A DNA stretch of 52,641 bases from Ferroacidibacillus organovorans (GCF_001642725.1 NZ_LSUQ01000016.1:1-52641); one strand, 5' to 3'; shown: positions 8,163 to 17,547, counted from the stretch's first letter. Program-made: numbers and translations. The notes: a model not told the origin generated them from the sequence alone.

Positions 8163-10589
8163 CTAGGAGCGCAAAACAGCGCCACAGACAGCGTGCGCTT
8201 CCGCGATGATCGCATCAATGCGCCCCGCGATATCTTCTTCACTCATCGTTTTTGCTGTGTCGCGAAACACCATTCGTAGCGCGACACTCTTCTCGCTCGC
8301 GCGGACGCGCTCACCTACATAAACGTCAAAAATGCGTACCGAGACGAGTTGCTCTCCTGCCCTTGAACGAATCGCATCAAGCAGTTTCTGGGCTGGCATA
8401 CTGCGTGAAACAACGAACGCCAAGTCGCGCTCTACCGCCGGGAAGCGCGGCAGCGGTGTAACGGCGAGCGTGCGCTTTGCGTGCTTGATCAACGCGTCAA
8501 ACGATACCTCAAACGCGACGCACGCCGGCGCGTCAAACGCCTTGACCACGAGGTCGTGCACGCGGCCGATATATCCGACCGTCTCACCGCCAACTGTGAC
8601 GTCAGCCGCGATTCCGCCGTGCAAATAGGGGTGCGCCGCAGCGTGAAACGAGACGTCCTTGATACCGAGTCGCGCAAATACGCCCTGAAGATGCGCTTTT
8701 GCATCGTAAAAATCATAGCTGCGCGCCACTTGCTGAGGGTCTTGTTCCGTTGCAAGCCCTGTGAAGAGACCGATCAGCCGGCGTTCCTCGCGCGGCAATT
8801 CGGTCACCGGGAGCGCGCGCGGAGTAAACACGGCGCCGATTTCAAAGAGCGCGAATCCACCGTGCTGCCGTTTTGCGTTGTAGCCGGCCACATCGAGCAG
8901 CGCTGGCAGGAGGAGCGTCCGCAATTCTTGTCGTTCGTCAGAGAGTGGATTGAGCAGCGGTGCAGTTTTCGCGAGCGGGTGATCGTTCGGCAAGCGCAGC
9001 TTGTGTCCCACGTGCGGACTCTGCAGCGCATACGTCCAGACCTCCTGCATTCCGAAGCCCATCAACGTTTGGCGAACTGTCCGACGGATCTGTTGCGCAT
9101 CCGTCAGGTGACCTGCCGCAAGCGCCATCGTTGGCAAGGTAGATGGGATCTGGTCATAGCCAACCAACCGCGCAAATTCTTCGATCATATCCTCTTCGAG
9201 TGTCACGTCAGGTCTGCGCGTCGACGGTGTAATCCGCAACACCGCGCCATCCAAGACAACTTCAAACCCGAGCCGCGAACAAATGGCGCGCATCTGTTCT
9301 GTGGGGACGGTAAAGCCGAGCACGTCACACACGCGAGACGGATGTACCTGAATTTGCGCGGGTCGGCGGCGGTCGCCATCGCCCTGCGCGATCACCTCTG
9401 ACGCGACAACGCCTCCTGTCCACGCGACAATCAGTGAGACTGCGCGCGCGAGCGCCGGGAGCAGCACCTCTGTATCCACGCCCTTTTCAAAGCGCGCGCT
9501 CGCTTCTGAGCGCAGATTAAGATCACGCGCCGTCCGTCGAATGTGTTGCGCGTCAAAGCGCGCCGACTCAAGCGCCACGCGACGCGTCTCTGGCCCTATC
9601 TCTGAGTTAGCGCCACCCATCACGCCAGCGAGTCCAATGCTGTGCTGAGCGTCGGCGATCACGATCATGTCCGCTTCGAGTTGACGCTCGCGTCCGTCGA
9701 GTGTCACGAGTTTTTCACCAGTGCGCGCCTGACGCACCACGATGGTCTCTCCATGAATCGCTTCACAGTCAAACGCATGTAGCGGCTGTCCCCACTCCAG
9801 CATCACATAGTTTGTCGCATCGACGAGCGCGTCAATCGGGCGCACGCCCACCGCGAGCAACCGCATTTGCACCGCAATCGGCGACGGTCGATTCGCGACA
9901 TGGTCGATCACTTGAGTCGCATAAAACGAACACGCCGACGTTTCGATCGCCACGTGCAAGGGGATCGCTTCCGCTGTCCGTGGTTGATGTACGGGCAAAG
10001 GCGGCATGTGAACCGACTTCCCGTAAATCGCTGCGACTTCATAAGCCACACCGCGCAGGGAGAGACAGTCTGCCCGATTCGGCGTAAGTTCAAGTTCCAT
10101 CACCGTGTCATCAAGCCCGAGATAGGACACGATCGAAACCCCGATCGGCGCGTCATCCGGCAGCACGAGAATGCCTTCGCTCATCGACTTTGGCAGCAGT
10201 TTCGCGTCGAGTCCGAGCTCTTGCGCAGAGCAGATCATTCCCTCCGAGCGCACGCCCCGCTTATCCGCCGCCAAAATGGACCCACTGGGAAGCTGTGCGC
10301 CAACTGTTGCGACCGGCACCTTCTGCCCCGCCGCCACATTCGCCGCGCCGCAGACGATCTGGCTCCTATTCGCTTCTCCGATATTCACGCGACAAATGCG
10401 CATGCGATCTGCGTTTGGATGGGGCAACACTTCTTCCACATGCCCCACGACGACCCCGGACACATCAGGCGCAAACGTCCACATGGATTCGACCGGAATT
10501 CCGGCGCGCGTCAGATCAGCGGCTACCTGCTGCGGCGTTTGCTCCAAAAGTTCGACATACTCGTTGAGCCAATTCCACGTGATTTTCAT
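8163..10589 (-). CDS. pheT: Phenylalanyl-tRNA synthetase beta subunit
   Basis: The beta subunit of the (alpha-beta)2 class II synthetase for tRNA-Phe, 808 residues. In order it has an N-terminal MKITWNWLNEYV stretch, an EMAP-type tRNA-binding domain (VVGHVEEVLPHPNADRM, about 40-150), the B3/B4 editing region (PNRADCLSLRGVAYEVA and following), the B5 domain and a C-terminal anticodon-binding ferredoxin-like domain ending in MSEEDI..RIDAII. The frame is open 22 codons further upstream, but the ATG at 10589 has a GGAGAGGAGA Shine-Dalgarno and the expected N-terminus. It starts 16 bases after pheS and is controlled by the pheS T-box leader. Confidence 0.96.
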   Translation of the reverse strand: MKITWNWLNEYVELLEQTPQQVAADLTRAGIPVESMWTFAPDVSGVVVGHVEEVLPHPNADRMRICRVNIGEANRSQIVCGAANVAAGQKVPVATVGAQLPSGSILAADKRGVRSEGMICSAQELGLDAKLLPKSMSEGILVLPDDAPIGVSIVSYLGLDDTVMELELTPNRADCLSLRGVAYEVAAIYGKSVHMPPLPVHQPRTAEAIPLHVAIETSACSFYATQVIDHVANRPSPIAVQMRLLAVGVRPIDALVDATNYVMLEWGQPLHAFDCEAIHGETIVVRQARTGEKLVTLDGRERQLEADMIVIADAQHSIGLAGVMGGANSEIGPETRRVALESARFDAQHIRRTARDLNLRSEASARFEKGVDTEVLLPALARAVSLIVAWTGGVVASEVIAQGDGDRRRPAQIQVHPSRVCDVLGFTVPTEQMRAICSRLGFEVVLDGAVLRITPSTRRPDVTLEEDMIEEFARLVGYDQIPSTLPTMALAAGHLTDAQQIRRTVRQTLMGFGMQEVWTYALQSPHVGHKLRLPNDHPLAKTAPLLNPLSDERQELRTLLLPALLDVAGYNAKRQHGGFALFEIGAVFTPRALPVTELPREERRLIGLFTGLATEQDPQQVARSYDFYDAKAHLQGVFARLGIKDVSFHAAAHPYLHGGIAADVTVGGETVGYIGRVHDLVVKAFDAPACVAFEVSFDALIKHAKRTLAVTPLPRFPAVERDLAFVVSRSMPAQKLLDAIRSRAGEQLVSVRIFDVYVGERVRASEKSVALRMVFRDTAKTMSEEDIAGRIDAIIAEAHAVCGAVLRS

Positions 10590-10605
10590 GGTGCATCTCC
10601 TCTCC

Positions 10606-11652
10606 CTACCGTGCGAGTCCTGAAAATTGCCGCAGCAAGCGCAAGTCATTGACATAGAAGTGACGAACGTCTTCCACTTGATACATCAGCATCGCGACGC
10701 GCTCGACGCCCATGCCAAAGGCAAAACCAGTGCATACCTGCGGGTCGTAGCCGCCCATCTCAAGGACGCGTGGATGCACCATCCCGCAGCCGAGGATTTC
10801 AATCCAACCCGTGTGCTTGCACGTGCCACAACCGCTCCCGCCGCAGTAAATGCAGCGAACGTCAAGCTCGGCACTTGGCTCCGTGAACGGAAAATAGCTC
10901 GGTCGCAAGCGCACGTCCTGATCCGCCCCAAACATCTCCCGCGCAAACGAAAGCAGCATGCCTTTGAGATCGCTCATGCGGATGCCCGCACCTACGACCA
11001 GACCTTCGACCTGCGTGAACGCGTGAGAGTGCGTCGCGTCGTCGTCGTCGCGCCGATACACACGCCCTGGCACGATGATGCGAAACGGTTGGTTGTTCTC
11101 CATCCGCAAAAGGGTGCGCGCCTGAACCGGTGACGTATGCGTCCGCAAGAGCACATCCGGACTCAAATAGAACGTATCCTGCATATCGCGCGCCGGGTGA
11201 TCCTTGGGGAGATTGAGCGCTTCAAAGTTGTAGTAGTCGAGCTCCACCTCAGGGCCTTCCTCAACGGTGAACCCGAATCCGACAAAGATATCCTCGATTT
11301 TCTGAATGACAAACTGCAGAGGGTGAGGCGCTCCGATCGCTCGGGTACGCGCGTCAAGCGTCACATCAATCGCTTCAGCCGCCTCCCGCTTTTCTCTCTC
11401 TGCGTCCTCCATTAGCGAGCGTCGCTCGCCAAACGCGTGTTCGAGTCGATCCCGCACATCGTTTGCCAATTGGCCCATCCGCGGGCGCTGCGTCGCATCC
11501 ACCTGCGAGAGTCCGCGCAAAACGTTCGCAAGCTCCCCTTTTTTGCCGAGATACATGACGCGCCACGCATCGAGTGCCTCCAAGGTTTCCACCGTTTGCA
11601 GGGACTCAAGTGCGCGCGCTTCAAACGCCTCCATCTTCTCTTCCACACGCAT
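10606..11652 (-). CDS. pheS: Phenylalanyl-tRNA synthetase alpha subunit
   Basis: The catalytic alpha subunit, 348 residues. It has an N-terminal coiled-coil arm (about 1-90) that contacts tRNA, then the class II core: [21 protein letters not shown], motif 2-like [10 protein letters not shown] and [31 protein letters not shown], and motif 3 [37 protein letters not shown] segment typical of Gram-positive PheS is intact. The ATG at 11652 follows an AAGGAGAGG site. The upstream 340 bases contain a T-box leader with a TTC specifier, so expression should rise when uncharged tRNA-Phe accumulates. Confidence 0.97.
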   Translation of the reverse strand: MRVEEKMEAFEARALESLQTVETLEALDAWRVMYLGKKGELANVLRGLSQVDATQRPRMGQLANDVRDRLEHAFGERRSLMEDAEREKREAAEAIDVTLDARTRAIGAPHPLQFVIQKIEDIFVGFGFTVEEGPEVELDYYNFEALNLPKDHPARDMQDTFYLSPDVLLRTHTSPVQARTLLRMENNQPFRIIVPGRVYRRDDDDATHSHAFTQVEGLVVGAGIRMSDLKGMLLSFAREMFGADQDVRLRPSYFPFTEPSAELDVRCIYCGGSGCGTCKHTGWIEILGCGMVHPRVLEMGGYDPQVCTGFAFGMGVERVAMLMYQVEDVRHFYVNDLRLLRQFSGLAR

Positions 11653-11736
11653 TCCTCTCCTTCATATCGCGTCACAACACATGTCACACACATCGCCTTG
11701 CGGATCACACCAGCGTTTATCATCCTCAATTCAAAC

Positions 11737-11996
11737 AAAAAAACCTTCGTCAAGGGACGAAAGTCGCGTCGTATCGTGGTACCACCCTAGTTTCACTTCA
11801 AAGCTGTGCGCACGAAAAAATACGTCAGTGAAGTGCTCTCATGCATAACGCGCATACGCGGAGCCGCCTACATGCCTCACCGTTCAGCGGTCACTTCACG
11901 AGTGAACTTCACTTCGCATTGATGAGGAACGCTCTCAATCTCGGCGTCCCATCCCTGAACATCTCGCGCAAAGCTACTCTCTCGATCATCAGTTTG
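11737..11996 (-). promoter_or_regulatory. T-box leader of pheST (Phe, specifier TTC)
   Basis: The conserved T-box element GGGTGGTACCACG lies at 11787-11775 on the minus strand. It is followed by an intrinsic terminator whose stem is CTTTCGTC/GACGAAGG at 11763-11744 with a run of seven T. Upstream, a stem I region contains the AGAGAGTA motif and a specifier loop reading GAGAGCG-TTC at 11929-11927, a phenylalanine codon. Flanking CTGATGA and TCATCAA can close stem I. Uncharged tRNA-Phe would pair with the specifier and the T-box bulge and favour the antiterminator, allowing pheS-pheT transcription. Confidence 0.93.
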
Positions 11997-12002
11997 ATGA
12001 AG

Positions 12003-12031
12003 ATTATACCGTTCCCCCTCCCTTGACGCAA
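12003..12031 (-). promoter_or_regulatory. SigA-type promoter of the pheST leader
   Basis: On the minus strand TTGCGT (12031-12026) and a perfect TATAAT (12008-12003) are separated by 17 bases. Transcription would begin near 11996, at the start of the T-box leader. Confidence 0.85.
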
Positions 12032-12079
12032 GGCGTACCGGTTTGAATCCGCTGCTCACATTTTCGCGTGAACAGTGCC

Positions 12080-12910
12080 TTACTTTCGCACCAAGCGCTG
12101 GCGCAGCGATTCGTACAGAATGACGGATGCCGCGATGGCGACGTTGAGCGACTCTGTTTTCCCAGGCATCGGAATGGTGATCATCCGCTCGCACAGGTCA
12201 CTCGCGTCAAACGAGAGCCCGTCCGCCTCAGAACCGATGAACAGCGCAAGTTTTCCCGTCAGATCTTCCTCGTAGAGCGAAGTGCCGTCAAGATCCGTGC
12301 CGATGACGCGGTAGCCTTCTTCGTTTAAACGTGCGCCGAGTTCTTCAAACGTGTCCGTCATGCGCGCAATCTGCAGGCTTGGAAGCGATCCCATCGCAGC
12401 GCGCACGACCTTTGGACTGTACACATCAACGGTTCCCGGAAGCGTCACAATGCGCGTGCATCCAACGGCGTGTGCGCTGCGCAAAAGGGCGCCCAGATTG
12501 CCCGGATCCTTTACGCCGTCAAGGAGAAGCAGCGGGGCGGCGGCAACCGTCGCATCTCCCTCGCCCTCGTCGACGATTGCGCGCCAGTCCGCGTCTCCCA
12601 TGCGCGCCACCCCGATGACCCCTTGTGGATGCTCTGTGTCAGCGATTTTTGCGATTGCATTCGTTCCGACTGGGAGCACTTCGATCCCCTTCTTGCGCGC
12701 CGCAAAGACGAGATCGAGCGCCACGTCTGGCAGGGGTATCTCGTCATCATAAATGAGTGTCTGCAGGATGTCGCCACACGAAAGATAGGTGTCGACAGCG
12801 CGCACGCCCTCGACAAGGTAGAGCTGTTCACGCTCGCGTTGTTTCTTATCTTTTAGCGCCGCGAATCCCTTGACGCGCGGATTTTGCAGCGATGTGAGTG
12901 ATTTTTCCAT
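12080..12910 (-). CDS. SpoU/TrmH-family RNA 2'-O-ribose methyltransferase
   Basis: A 276-residue SPOUT methyltransferase like Bacillus YsgA, expected to methylate a ribose of rRNA or tRNA with S-adenosylmethionine. The N-terminal substrate-binding domain (about 1-100; SLQNPRVKGFAALKDKKQRER, VEGVRAVD) precedes the trefoil-knot domain. Knot motifs include DGVKDPGNLGALLRSAHAVG, LFIGSEADGLS and IPMPGKTESLNVAIAASVILYE. It sits upstream of pheS as in Bacillus, but the pheST promoter and T-box lie in between, so the two units are probably independent. An AAGGAGAG site precedes the ATG. The exact target nucleotide cannot be read from the sequence. Confidence 0.9.
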   Translation of the reverse strand: MEKSLTSLQNPRVKGFAALKDKKQREREQLYLVEGVRAVDTYLSCGDILQTLIYDDEIPLPDVALDLVFAARKKGIEVLPVGTNAIAKIADTEHPQGVIGVARMGDADWRAIVDEGEGDATVAAAPLLLLDGVKDPGNLGALLRSAHAVGCTRIVTLPGTVDVYSPKVVRAAMGSLPSLQIARMTDTFEELGARLNEEGYRVIGTDLDGTSLYEEDLTGKLALFIGSEADGLSFDASDLCERMITIPMPGKTESLNVAIAASVILYESLRQRLVRK

Positions 12911-12921
12911 AACTTCTCTCC

Positions 12922-15165
12922 TTATGCAATCACGTTTCGTCCCGCATCGTGCGCCTCATACAAGCGTTCGCGCAGAATCCGATCGAGTACCTCAAGGGTT
13001 GTGACAAGATCTGCAAACTGCGTGTACAGCGCGACCGGCGCGAGACGAACGATGTTCGGCGGCCGAAAATCAGGCGTCACACCGTGTTCTTTGAGCGCCT
13101 TCGCAATGCGATCGGCGTGTGGGTGAAGCAGTGCCACATGTCCACCGCGGGCCTCGGCTGCGCGTGGCGTGCCAATCTGCAGTTCGGGGTATAGCGCGCC
13201 AAGTTGCTCAAGACCCTCCATGAGAAGGTCCGTTAGCGCGAGCGATTTCTCGCGAATCCGGTCGATGCCGATGTCAAGAAAAAGCGGAAGCACGCCAGCA
13301 AGACCGGCAAGGCTCAACATGTGCGGCGTGCCCTGCTGAAATGCGCCTGCGCCTTTTGCGCGCGCAAACGACGGCGCCATGTCAAACTGGCGTGTCTTAT
13401 CCGATCCCCACCAGCCTGGAAACGCGGGGGGCACAGCGTGATGGCGCTCGTGGATAAAAAGTCCAGCCACAGCGCCCGGGCCCGCCGAGAGGTACTTGTA
13501 GTGGCACCACACCGCAAAATCCACCTGGTCATCATGCAACGCATGTGGCATCGCGCCAATCGAGTGCGAGAGGTCGACTCCCAGGAGAATCCCCTGCGAT
13601 CGCGCTCTGGCTGCAATCGGAGCGATAGGGAGTCGCTGACCGGACTGATAGAGTACACTTGAGAAAAAGGCAAGTCCCACATCGTCGCGCATCTGAGTGA
13701 GCAAGTCGTCGATCGATAGGTGTCCATCACGCGAGTCCACCCACACGAGATCCCGCTCCGGATCGCCGCCTTGGTTTGCCACGTGCGCCTTGATCGCGTA
13801 CACGTCCGTCGGAAAATTGAGCGCATCGATCAAAACCCGCCGTTTTCCGGCGCGCGGCTTATGAAGCGTCGCCAAGAGATGGTGAAGGTTGGATGTGGTC
13901 GAGCCGGTTACTGCGACCTCGCTCGGTTTGGCTCCGATGAGCGTGGCCACTCCCTTGGCGCATGACTCGGCCATGGAAAACCACGGATCCGGCTCGCTTG
14001 ACCAGCCGTCAATCCCCGAGTGTTTCCACGTCTCAAGAACGCCTAACACCGCTTGTTCTGCGTCGACAGACAGAAGCCCGAGCGAGTTTCCGTCCAAGTA
14101 GATTCCTTGCGGAAGATAAAAGCGATCGCGCATGCTGCGCAGCGGATCCGACGCGTCAAGTGTGAGCGCTCGCTCGCGCAGCGCCTGCCAGTCTTTGCCG
14201 TTAACGTCTGTCCTAAAGCCCGCCACGCCTTTTACACCCCATTCTAATACTCCCACGCGCGGATGACTCGAAGAAACCATGTCAAGATCAGCCGCCTTCG
14301 CGTTAAACTCCACCTGCTCGACACTCTTGCAGCCGGGGATGACGCTTGTCACCGCAGGATGCATGAGGCACCACGCCAAGGCCCACTGCGCCATGTCGAC
14401 ACCTTCTGGAACCTCTGCGCGCGCGATCTCTTCAACCTGCTTCAATTGTGCCTGAACCGTCTCCTGCGCACGATTGGCTCGCACATCCTGCCCTGAAAAG
14501 ACGGTGCCCGGCTTATACTTGCCGCTCAAAAAGCCACTCGCCAGAGGCACGCGCGCAAGCACGCCGAGATTTTGCTGCTCGCACGAGGGAAAGACGCGCT
14601 CCTCCGGTTTGCGGTCGATGCGATTGTACACGACTTGAATCACCTCCGCATTGACGCGGCTCGCGTTCTCCGTTTGGAGGAGATTGTCGTTGCTGCCAAT
14701 TGAGATGCCCAAATGCCTGATCTTTCCCGCCTGTACCTGTTTGTCGAGCATCGTCCACACGTCATCCTGTTGAAACGAATCGTCACTCCCTGAGTGAAAC
14801 TGGTACACGTCGATGTAATCCGTGCGCAGCGCCTTGAGAGAATCCTCCAATTGCTTTTTTATTTCATCGGCTGTCCACAGTTGGACTCGACTGGCATGTC
14901 CGCTAAACTTGTGCCCAAACTTTGTGGCAATCACCCACTGGTCCCGCTCGCGCGATGTCGCACCGCCGACGAGTTCCTCCGACAAGTGATCCCCATAGCA
15001 CTCTGCCGTATCGATGAGATTGATCCCGAGTTCCTTGCCTCGTCCAATCATCGCATCCACTTCGCGCTGCGAGAAATCCTTGCCCCACTCTCCGCCAAAC
15101 TGCCACGTGCCAATGCCTATCACCGATACCTTTTGTCCTGTCTTGCCGAGCTTTCGATATTTCAC
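12922..15165 (-). CDS. Aldo/keto reductase-kynureninase fusion protein
   Basis: One uninterrupted frame of 747 codons encodes two complete enzymes. Residues 1 to about 300 are an aldo/keto reductase, MKYRKLGKTG at the start, with the catalytic tetrad D52, Y57, K82 and H124 (LIDTAECYG, IATKFG, DVYQFHS) and the family end SVIPGCKSVEQVEFNAKAADL. After a linker of about 25 residues (LEWGVKGVAGFRTDVNG) comes a full kynureninase: IYLDGNSLGLL, VTGSTTSNLHHLL, GVDLSHSIGAMPHAL, the PLP lysine in FAVWCHYKYLSAGPG (about K557), and GWWG. Kynureninase cleaves kynurenine to anthranilate and alanine. The GTG at 15165 is chosen because the ATG at 15174 touches the AGGAG site. No other tryptophan-catabolism gene is nearby. 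A lost stop codon between two former genes, or an assembly error, is possible. Confidence 0.85.
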   Translation of the reverse strand: MKYRKLGKTGQKVSVIGIGTWQFGGEWGKDFSQREVDAMIGRGKELGINLIDTAECYGDHLSEELVGGATSRERDQWVIATKFGHKFSGHASRVQLWTADEIKKQLEDSLKALRTDYIDVYQFHSGSDDSFQQDDVWTMLDKQVQAGKIRHLGISIGSNDNLLQTENASRVNAEVIQVVYNRIDRKPEERVFPSCEQQNLGVLARVPLASGFLSGKYKPGTVFSGQDVRANRAQETVQAQLKQVEEIARAEVPEGVDMAQWALAWCLMHPAVTSVIPGCKSVEQVEFNAKAADLDMVSSSHPRVGVLEWGVKGVAGFRTDVNGKDWQALRERALTLDASDPLRSMRDRFYLPQGIYLDGNSLGLLSVDAEQAVLGVLETWKHSGIDGWSSEPDPWFSMAESCAKGVATLIGAKPSEVAVTGSTTSNLHHLLATLHKPRAGKRRVLIDALNFPTDVYAIKAHVANQGGDPERDLVWVDSRDGHLSIDDLLTQMRDDVGLAFFSSVLYQSGQRLPIAPIAARARSQGILLGVDLSHSIGAMPHALHDDQVDFAVWCHYKYLSAGPGAVAGLFIHERHHAVPPAFPGWWGSDKTRQFDMAPSFARAKGAGAFQQGTPHMLSLAGLAGVLPLFLDIGIDRIREKSLALTDLLMEGLEQLGALYPELQIGTPRAAEARGGHVALLHPHADRIAKALKEHGVTPDFRPPNIVRLAPVALYTQFADLVTTLEVLDRILRERLYEAHDAGRNVIA

Positions 15166-15258
15166 ATGGCTCATCTCCTATGTACATTGATTTCAACTTT
15201 AGCGCCTAGACCCGAGCGAACATCTACGAGGTAAGCATAACATGTTCGACAAGTTCAC

Positions 15259-16029
15259 CTATGCAAATAAGAATGAGAATACATCCGGAATCCTCTTCCG
15301 AAACTCTGAATAATTGTGTGCCGCGCCATTTACCAACTGAAAATGGGTATGCGAAACTTTACTCTTCACGATATCGTAGATCGCTTTATTCGAGTTCACA
15401 AATTCTTGACTGATCCGCGGATCCCCCATCGCTTCTTCCGTACCACAGTCCATATAAAACCGTTCGAGCAAAGAAAGATCCGACTCACGCAATAGCGCTT
15501 CGATTTTTTCCTGGTTCCGGTAAAATCCAGAAGAGATACCCGCCACTCTACGGAAAACTTCGGGATACTGACATGCTGCAAATGATGAAATCAATCCTCC
15601 AAGCGAAACCCCTGCAAGATACGTTTGATGAACACGCGTGCGAAAGGTACCGTCGATCCTCGGTTTCAGTTCATTGACCAAAAAATCAACATAGGCGTTA
15701 CCCTTGCCACCCATAGTTTGTCGATATCCTATGATTCTTTCACTGTACGCGCCATTCATCCACGGACAATACTCATCGATGCGTTCTTCACGAGAAGCGG
15801 CAGCATCGATCCCTACCACAATAAGCTCCAGACTCGTTTTCTCTAGATACAACTCTAATCCTAATGAAACACCACCTATGGCATCCCCATCTCGAAAAAC
15901 ATTCCTTCCATCGTGCATATAGAGCACTGGATAATGCGCTTCACTGTCGAAATAATCCCGCGGAAGATAAACCCTGATGGTTCTCTCCGTATGAAACGGC
16001 GTCATTTTCATTGAGAATGTCTGAAGCAA
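15259..16029 (-). CDS. Esterase of the alpha/beta-hydrolase fold (PF00756 type)
   Basis: A 256-residue putative esterase similar to the enterochelin-esterase/esterase D group. The nucleophile elbow AGVSLGGLIS contains GxSxG, a C-terminal GAAHNYSEFRKR supplies the probable catalytic histidine, and an Asp or Glu in DCGTEEAMGDPR could complete the triad. PVLYMHDGRNVF near residue 35 is the typical strand-turn. There is no signal peptide, so it is cytoplasmic. It starts at TTG with AAGAGG nine bases upstream; an in-frame ATG follows at 16011. It lies 85 bases downstream of the peptide gene of the RRNPP pair in the same orientation without an evident terminator, so it may belong to that operon. 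A paralogue lies at 32904-33626. The substrate is unknown. Confidence 0.75.
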   Translation of the reverse strand: MLQTFSMKMTPFHTERTIRVYLPRDYFDSEAHYPVLYMHDGRNVFRDGDAIGGVSLGLELYLEKTSLELIVVGIDAAASREERIDEYCPWMNGAYSERIIGYRQTMGGKGNAYVDFLVNELKPRIDGTFRTRVHQTYLAGVSLGGLISSFAACQYPEVFRRVAGISSGFYRNQEKIEALLRESDLSLLERFYMDCGTEEAMGDPRISQEFVNSNKAIYDIVKSKVSHTHFQLVNGAAHNYSEFRKRIPDVFSFLFA

Positions 16030-16114
16030 GGCGCATTACCTCTTTTTTATTTTGATATTGCATTAATGAGGATCGAAAATAATCATAAATTGATCGAATT
16101 TTTAACCGGTGTCT

Positions 16115-16252
16115 TTATAACGTGTTCGCGGTTTTTTGAATTGGTGGTACTGGTCCTTCAAAATTTGGCTTTATTGCTAAACCATATGTCAATAGAACAA
16201 TTGAAACCGCAAACAAACCGATAAACAAGCATCCTTTACATAAACGTTTCAT
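16115..16252 (-). CDS. Putative secreted signalling propeptide of an RRNPP pair
   Basis: A 45-codon gene whose ATG (16252-16250) shares its A with the TGA stop of the upstream regulator (TGATG), a classic translational-coupling arrangement. An AAGGTG Shine-Dalgarno lies inside the regulator's last codons. The product starts MKRLCKG, has a hydrophobic core (about 8-26) and a possible signal-peptidase site after TYGLA (residue 26). This leaves the 19-residue tail IKPNFEGPVPPIQKTANTL. This is the layout of Phr, NprX and PapR propeptides: receptor gene first, then a short exported precursor whose C-terminal part is processed and re-imported. The sequence matches no pheromone I can name. Alternatively it is a small membrane-anchored peptide of other function. 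It is encoded in the same AT-rich style as the regulator. Confidence 0.72.
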   Translation of the reverse strand: MKRLCKGCLFIGLFAVSIVLLTYGLAIKPNFEGPVPPIQKTANTL

Positions 16253-17457
16253 CACGATGCACCTTCCGTAGGACTGAATTTTGAAACTAACGCCAAGACG
16301 GAGCTTGCTTCATCGTACGCAAGGGAACTTTGCCCCGCTCGTGCTCGGCGAAGTGCTCCACTCGCAGCATGATAATTGTCGAAAGCTAAATAGTATTCGG
16401 CGATGGCCAACCAAATTCGCGCGTGAGAAGAAACTGTGTTTGGGAGTGCTTCGATCTGCGTCAGGGCTTCATCACCTACCACGCGGTTTTTAGTACCTGC
16501 CGCGATAAGAATTTTTTCATAAAGCAATTGACCGAGCGCCTCAACATTGTTCTTTTTAATTGCTAGACATTCGTCAAGTAATGTGAGCGCTTGATTCCAC
16601 TCCTTAGCCAATCGATGCAAAACCACACGGGCATGTTTCAATTCTGTCTTAATTTCACTCATCCCAAGATTATCCGATAGTTTCTGGATTCGCTGCAACC
16701 GACCTTCCACGTGATCTATCATCCCTCTATTGAGGTGAGTAGTCACCCATCCCAATAATGCCCATACCTCTAAATGACCGTCACCGCACTGTTTGGCTGC
16801 TTCAATAGATTCTTCAAAATAACATTCGGCATGTTGCAAATCTCCCATTAATAAATATCCACTACCGATATTGATATGCATGCGGAGCCATCGCTCATCA
16901 GAGGGACTCACCAAACTGCTTGCAAGTGAAAAAAACGTAATAGAATGATCATTCTGCCCTAATTCTCGATAACAACGTGCTAATGTTTGTAGAAACGGGT
17001 ACATTGTATCATCTGAATTCGGAAACTCCCGCTGAACCAGCAAGGGCAACAATGTGTTAAGCGCATCGTGCCATTGCCCAAGTTCACACTGTGCCAAACC
17101 TTTATGCCATTGAGCATGCGATGCTTTATGCGTGTTGTTATAGGAACGGCAAAGTTCTAACAAGTTATCCCAGCATTTGAGAGCTTCAGACCAACGTCCT
17201 TCTTTTTCGGCAAAATTACCTTGTTTAAAAAGAATTAATAACAACTTATTTACCTTTTCATCTATATTGTTATCGAAAAAAACGGAAACAGAAACATCCA
17301 ATTTTCTTGCGAAATACTCGAGGTTCTCGTAGCTGGGGAGTCGTTCTCCAGATTCAAAAAGACTAATCAATTGCCTTGAAACTCCATTCGTGGCGAGATC
17401 ACTTTGTTTTAATCTTCGTTCCAATCGAATACTCCGCAACGTTTCTCCGAAAGGCAT
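16252..17457 (-). CDS. RRNPP-type HTH-TPR transcriptional regulator
   Basis: A 401-residue protein with an N-terminal XRE helix-turn-helix (residues 5-60: IRLERRLKQSDLATNGVSRQLISLFESGERLPSYENLEYFARKL). A long all-helical tetratricopeptide region follows (about 70-395; for example NFAEKEGRWSEALKCWDNLL, LARCYRELGQNDHSITFFSLA, NIGSGYLLMGDLQHAECYFEESIEAAK). Size and architecture resemble NprR/PlcR-like peptide receptors, in which TPR repeats bind a re-imported oligopeptide and change DNA binding. GGGGGTT precedes the ATG. The stop overlaps the propeptide start. The gene faces away from the lipoprotein at 17728, and the 270-base gap between them holds palindromes suitable as operators. Base composition is visibly poorer in GC than flanking housekeeping genes, suggesting acquisition. 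Confidence 0.85.
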   Translation of the reverse strand: MPFGETLRSIRLERRLKQSDLATNGVSRQLISLFESGERLPSYENLEYFARKLDVSVSVFFDNNIDEKVNKLLLILFKQGNFAEKEGRWSEALKCWDNLLELCRSYNNTHKASHAQWHKGLAQCELGQWHDALNTLLPLLVQREFPNSDDTMYPFLQTLARCYRELGQNDHSITFFSLASSLVSPSDERWLRMHINIGSGYLLMGDLQHAECYFEESIEAAKQCGDGHLEVWALLGWVTTHLNRGMIDHVEGRLQRIQKLSDNLGMSEIKTELKHARVVLHRLAKEWNQALTLLDECLAIKKNNVEALGQLLYEKILIAAGTKNRVVGDEALTQIEALPNTVSSHARIWLAIAEYYLAFDNYHAASGALRRARAGQSSLAYDEASSVLALVSKFSPTEGAS

Positions 17458-17547
17458 TTTTCAACCCCCAATCTCAAGCTGGCAATTTTAAAGAATGATT
17501 TATAACAGTAATTTAACACGATAAATCAGATTTCCTAAAAACTCACG

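Noticed and set aside
8481-9401. 306-codon open frame on the plus strand inside pheT
   Set aside because: It is antisense to a clear pheT with no ribosome-binding site and an arginine/histidine-rich product typical of shadow frames in GC-rich genes.
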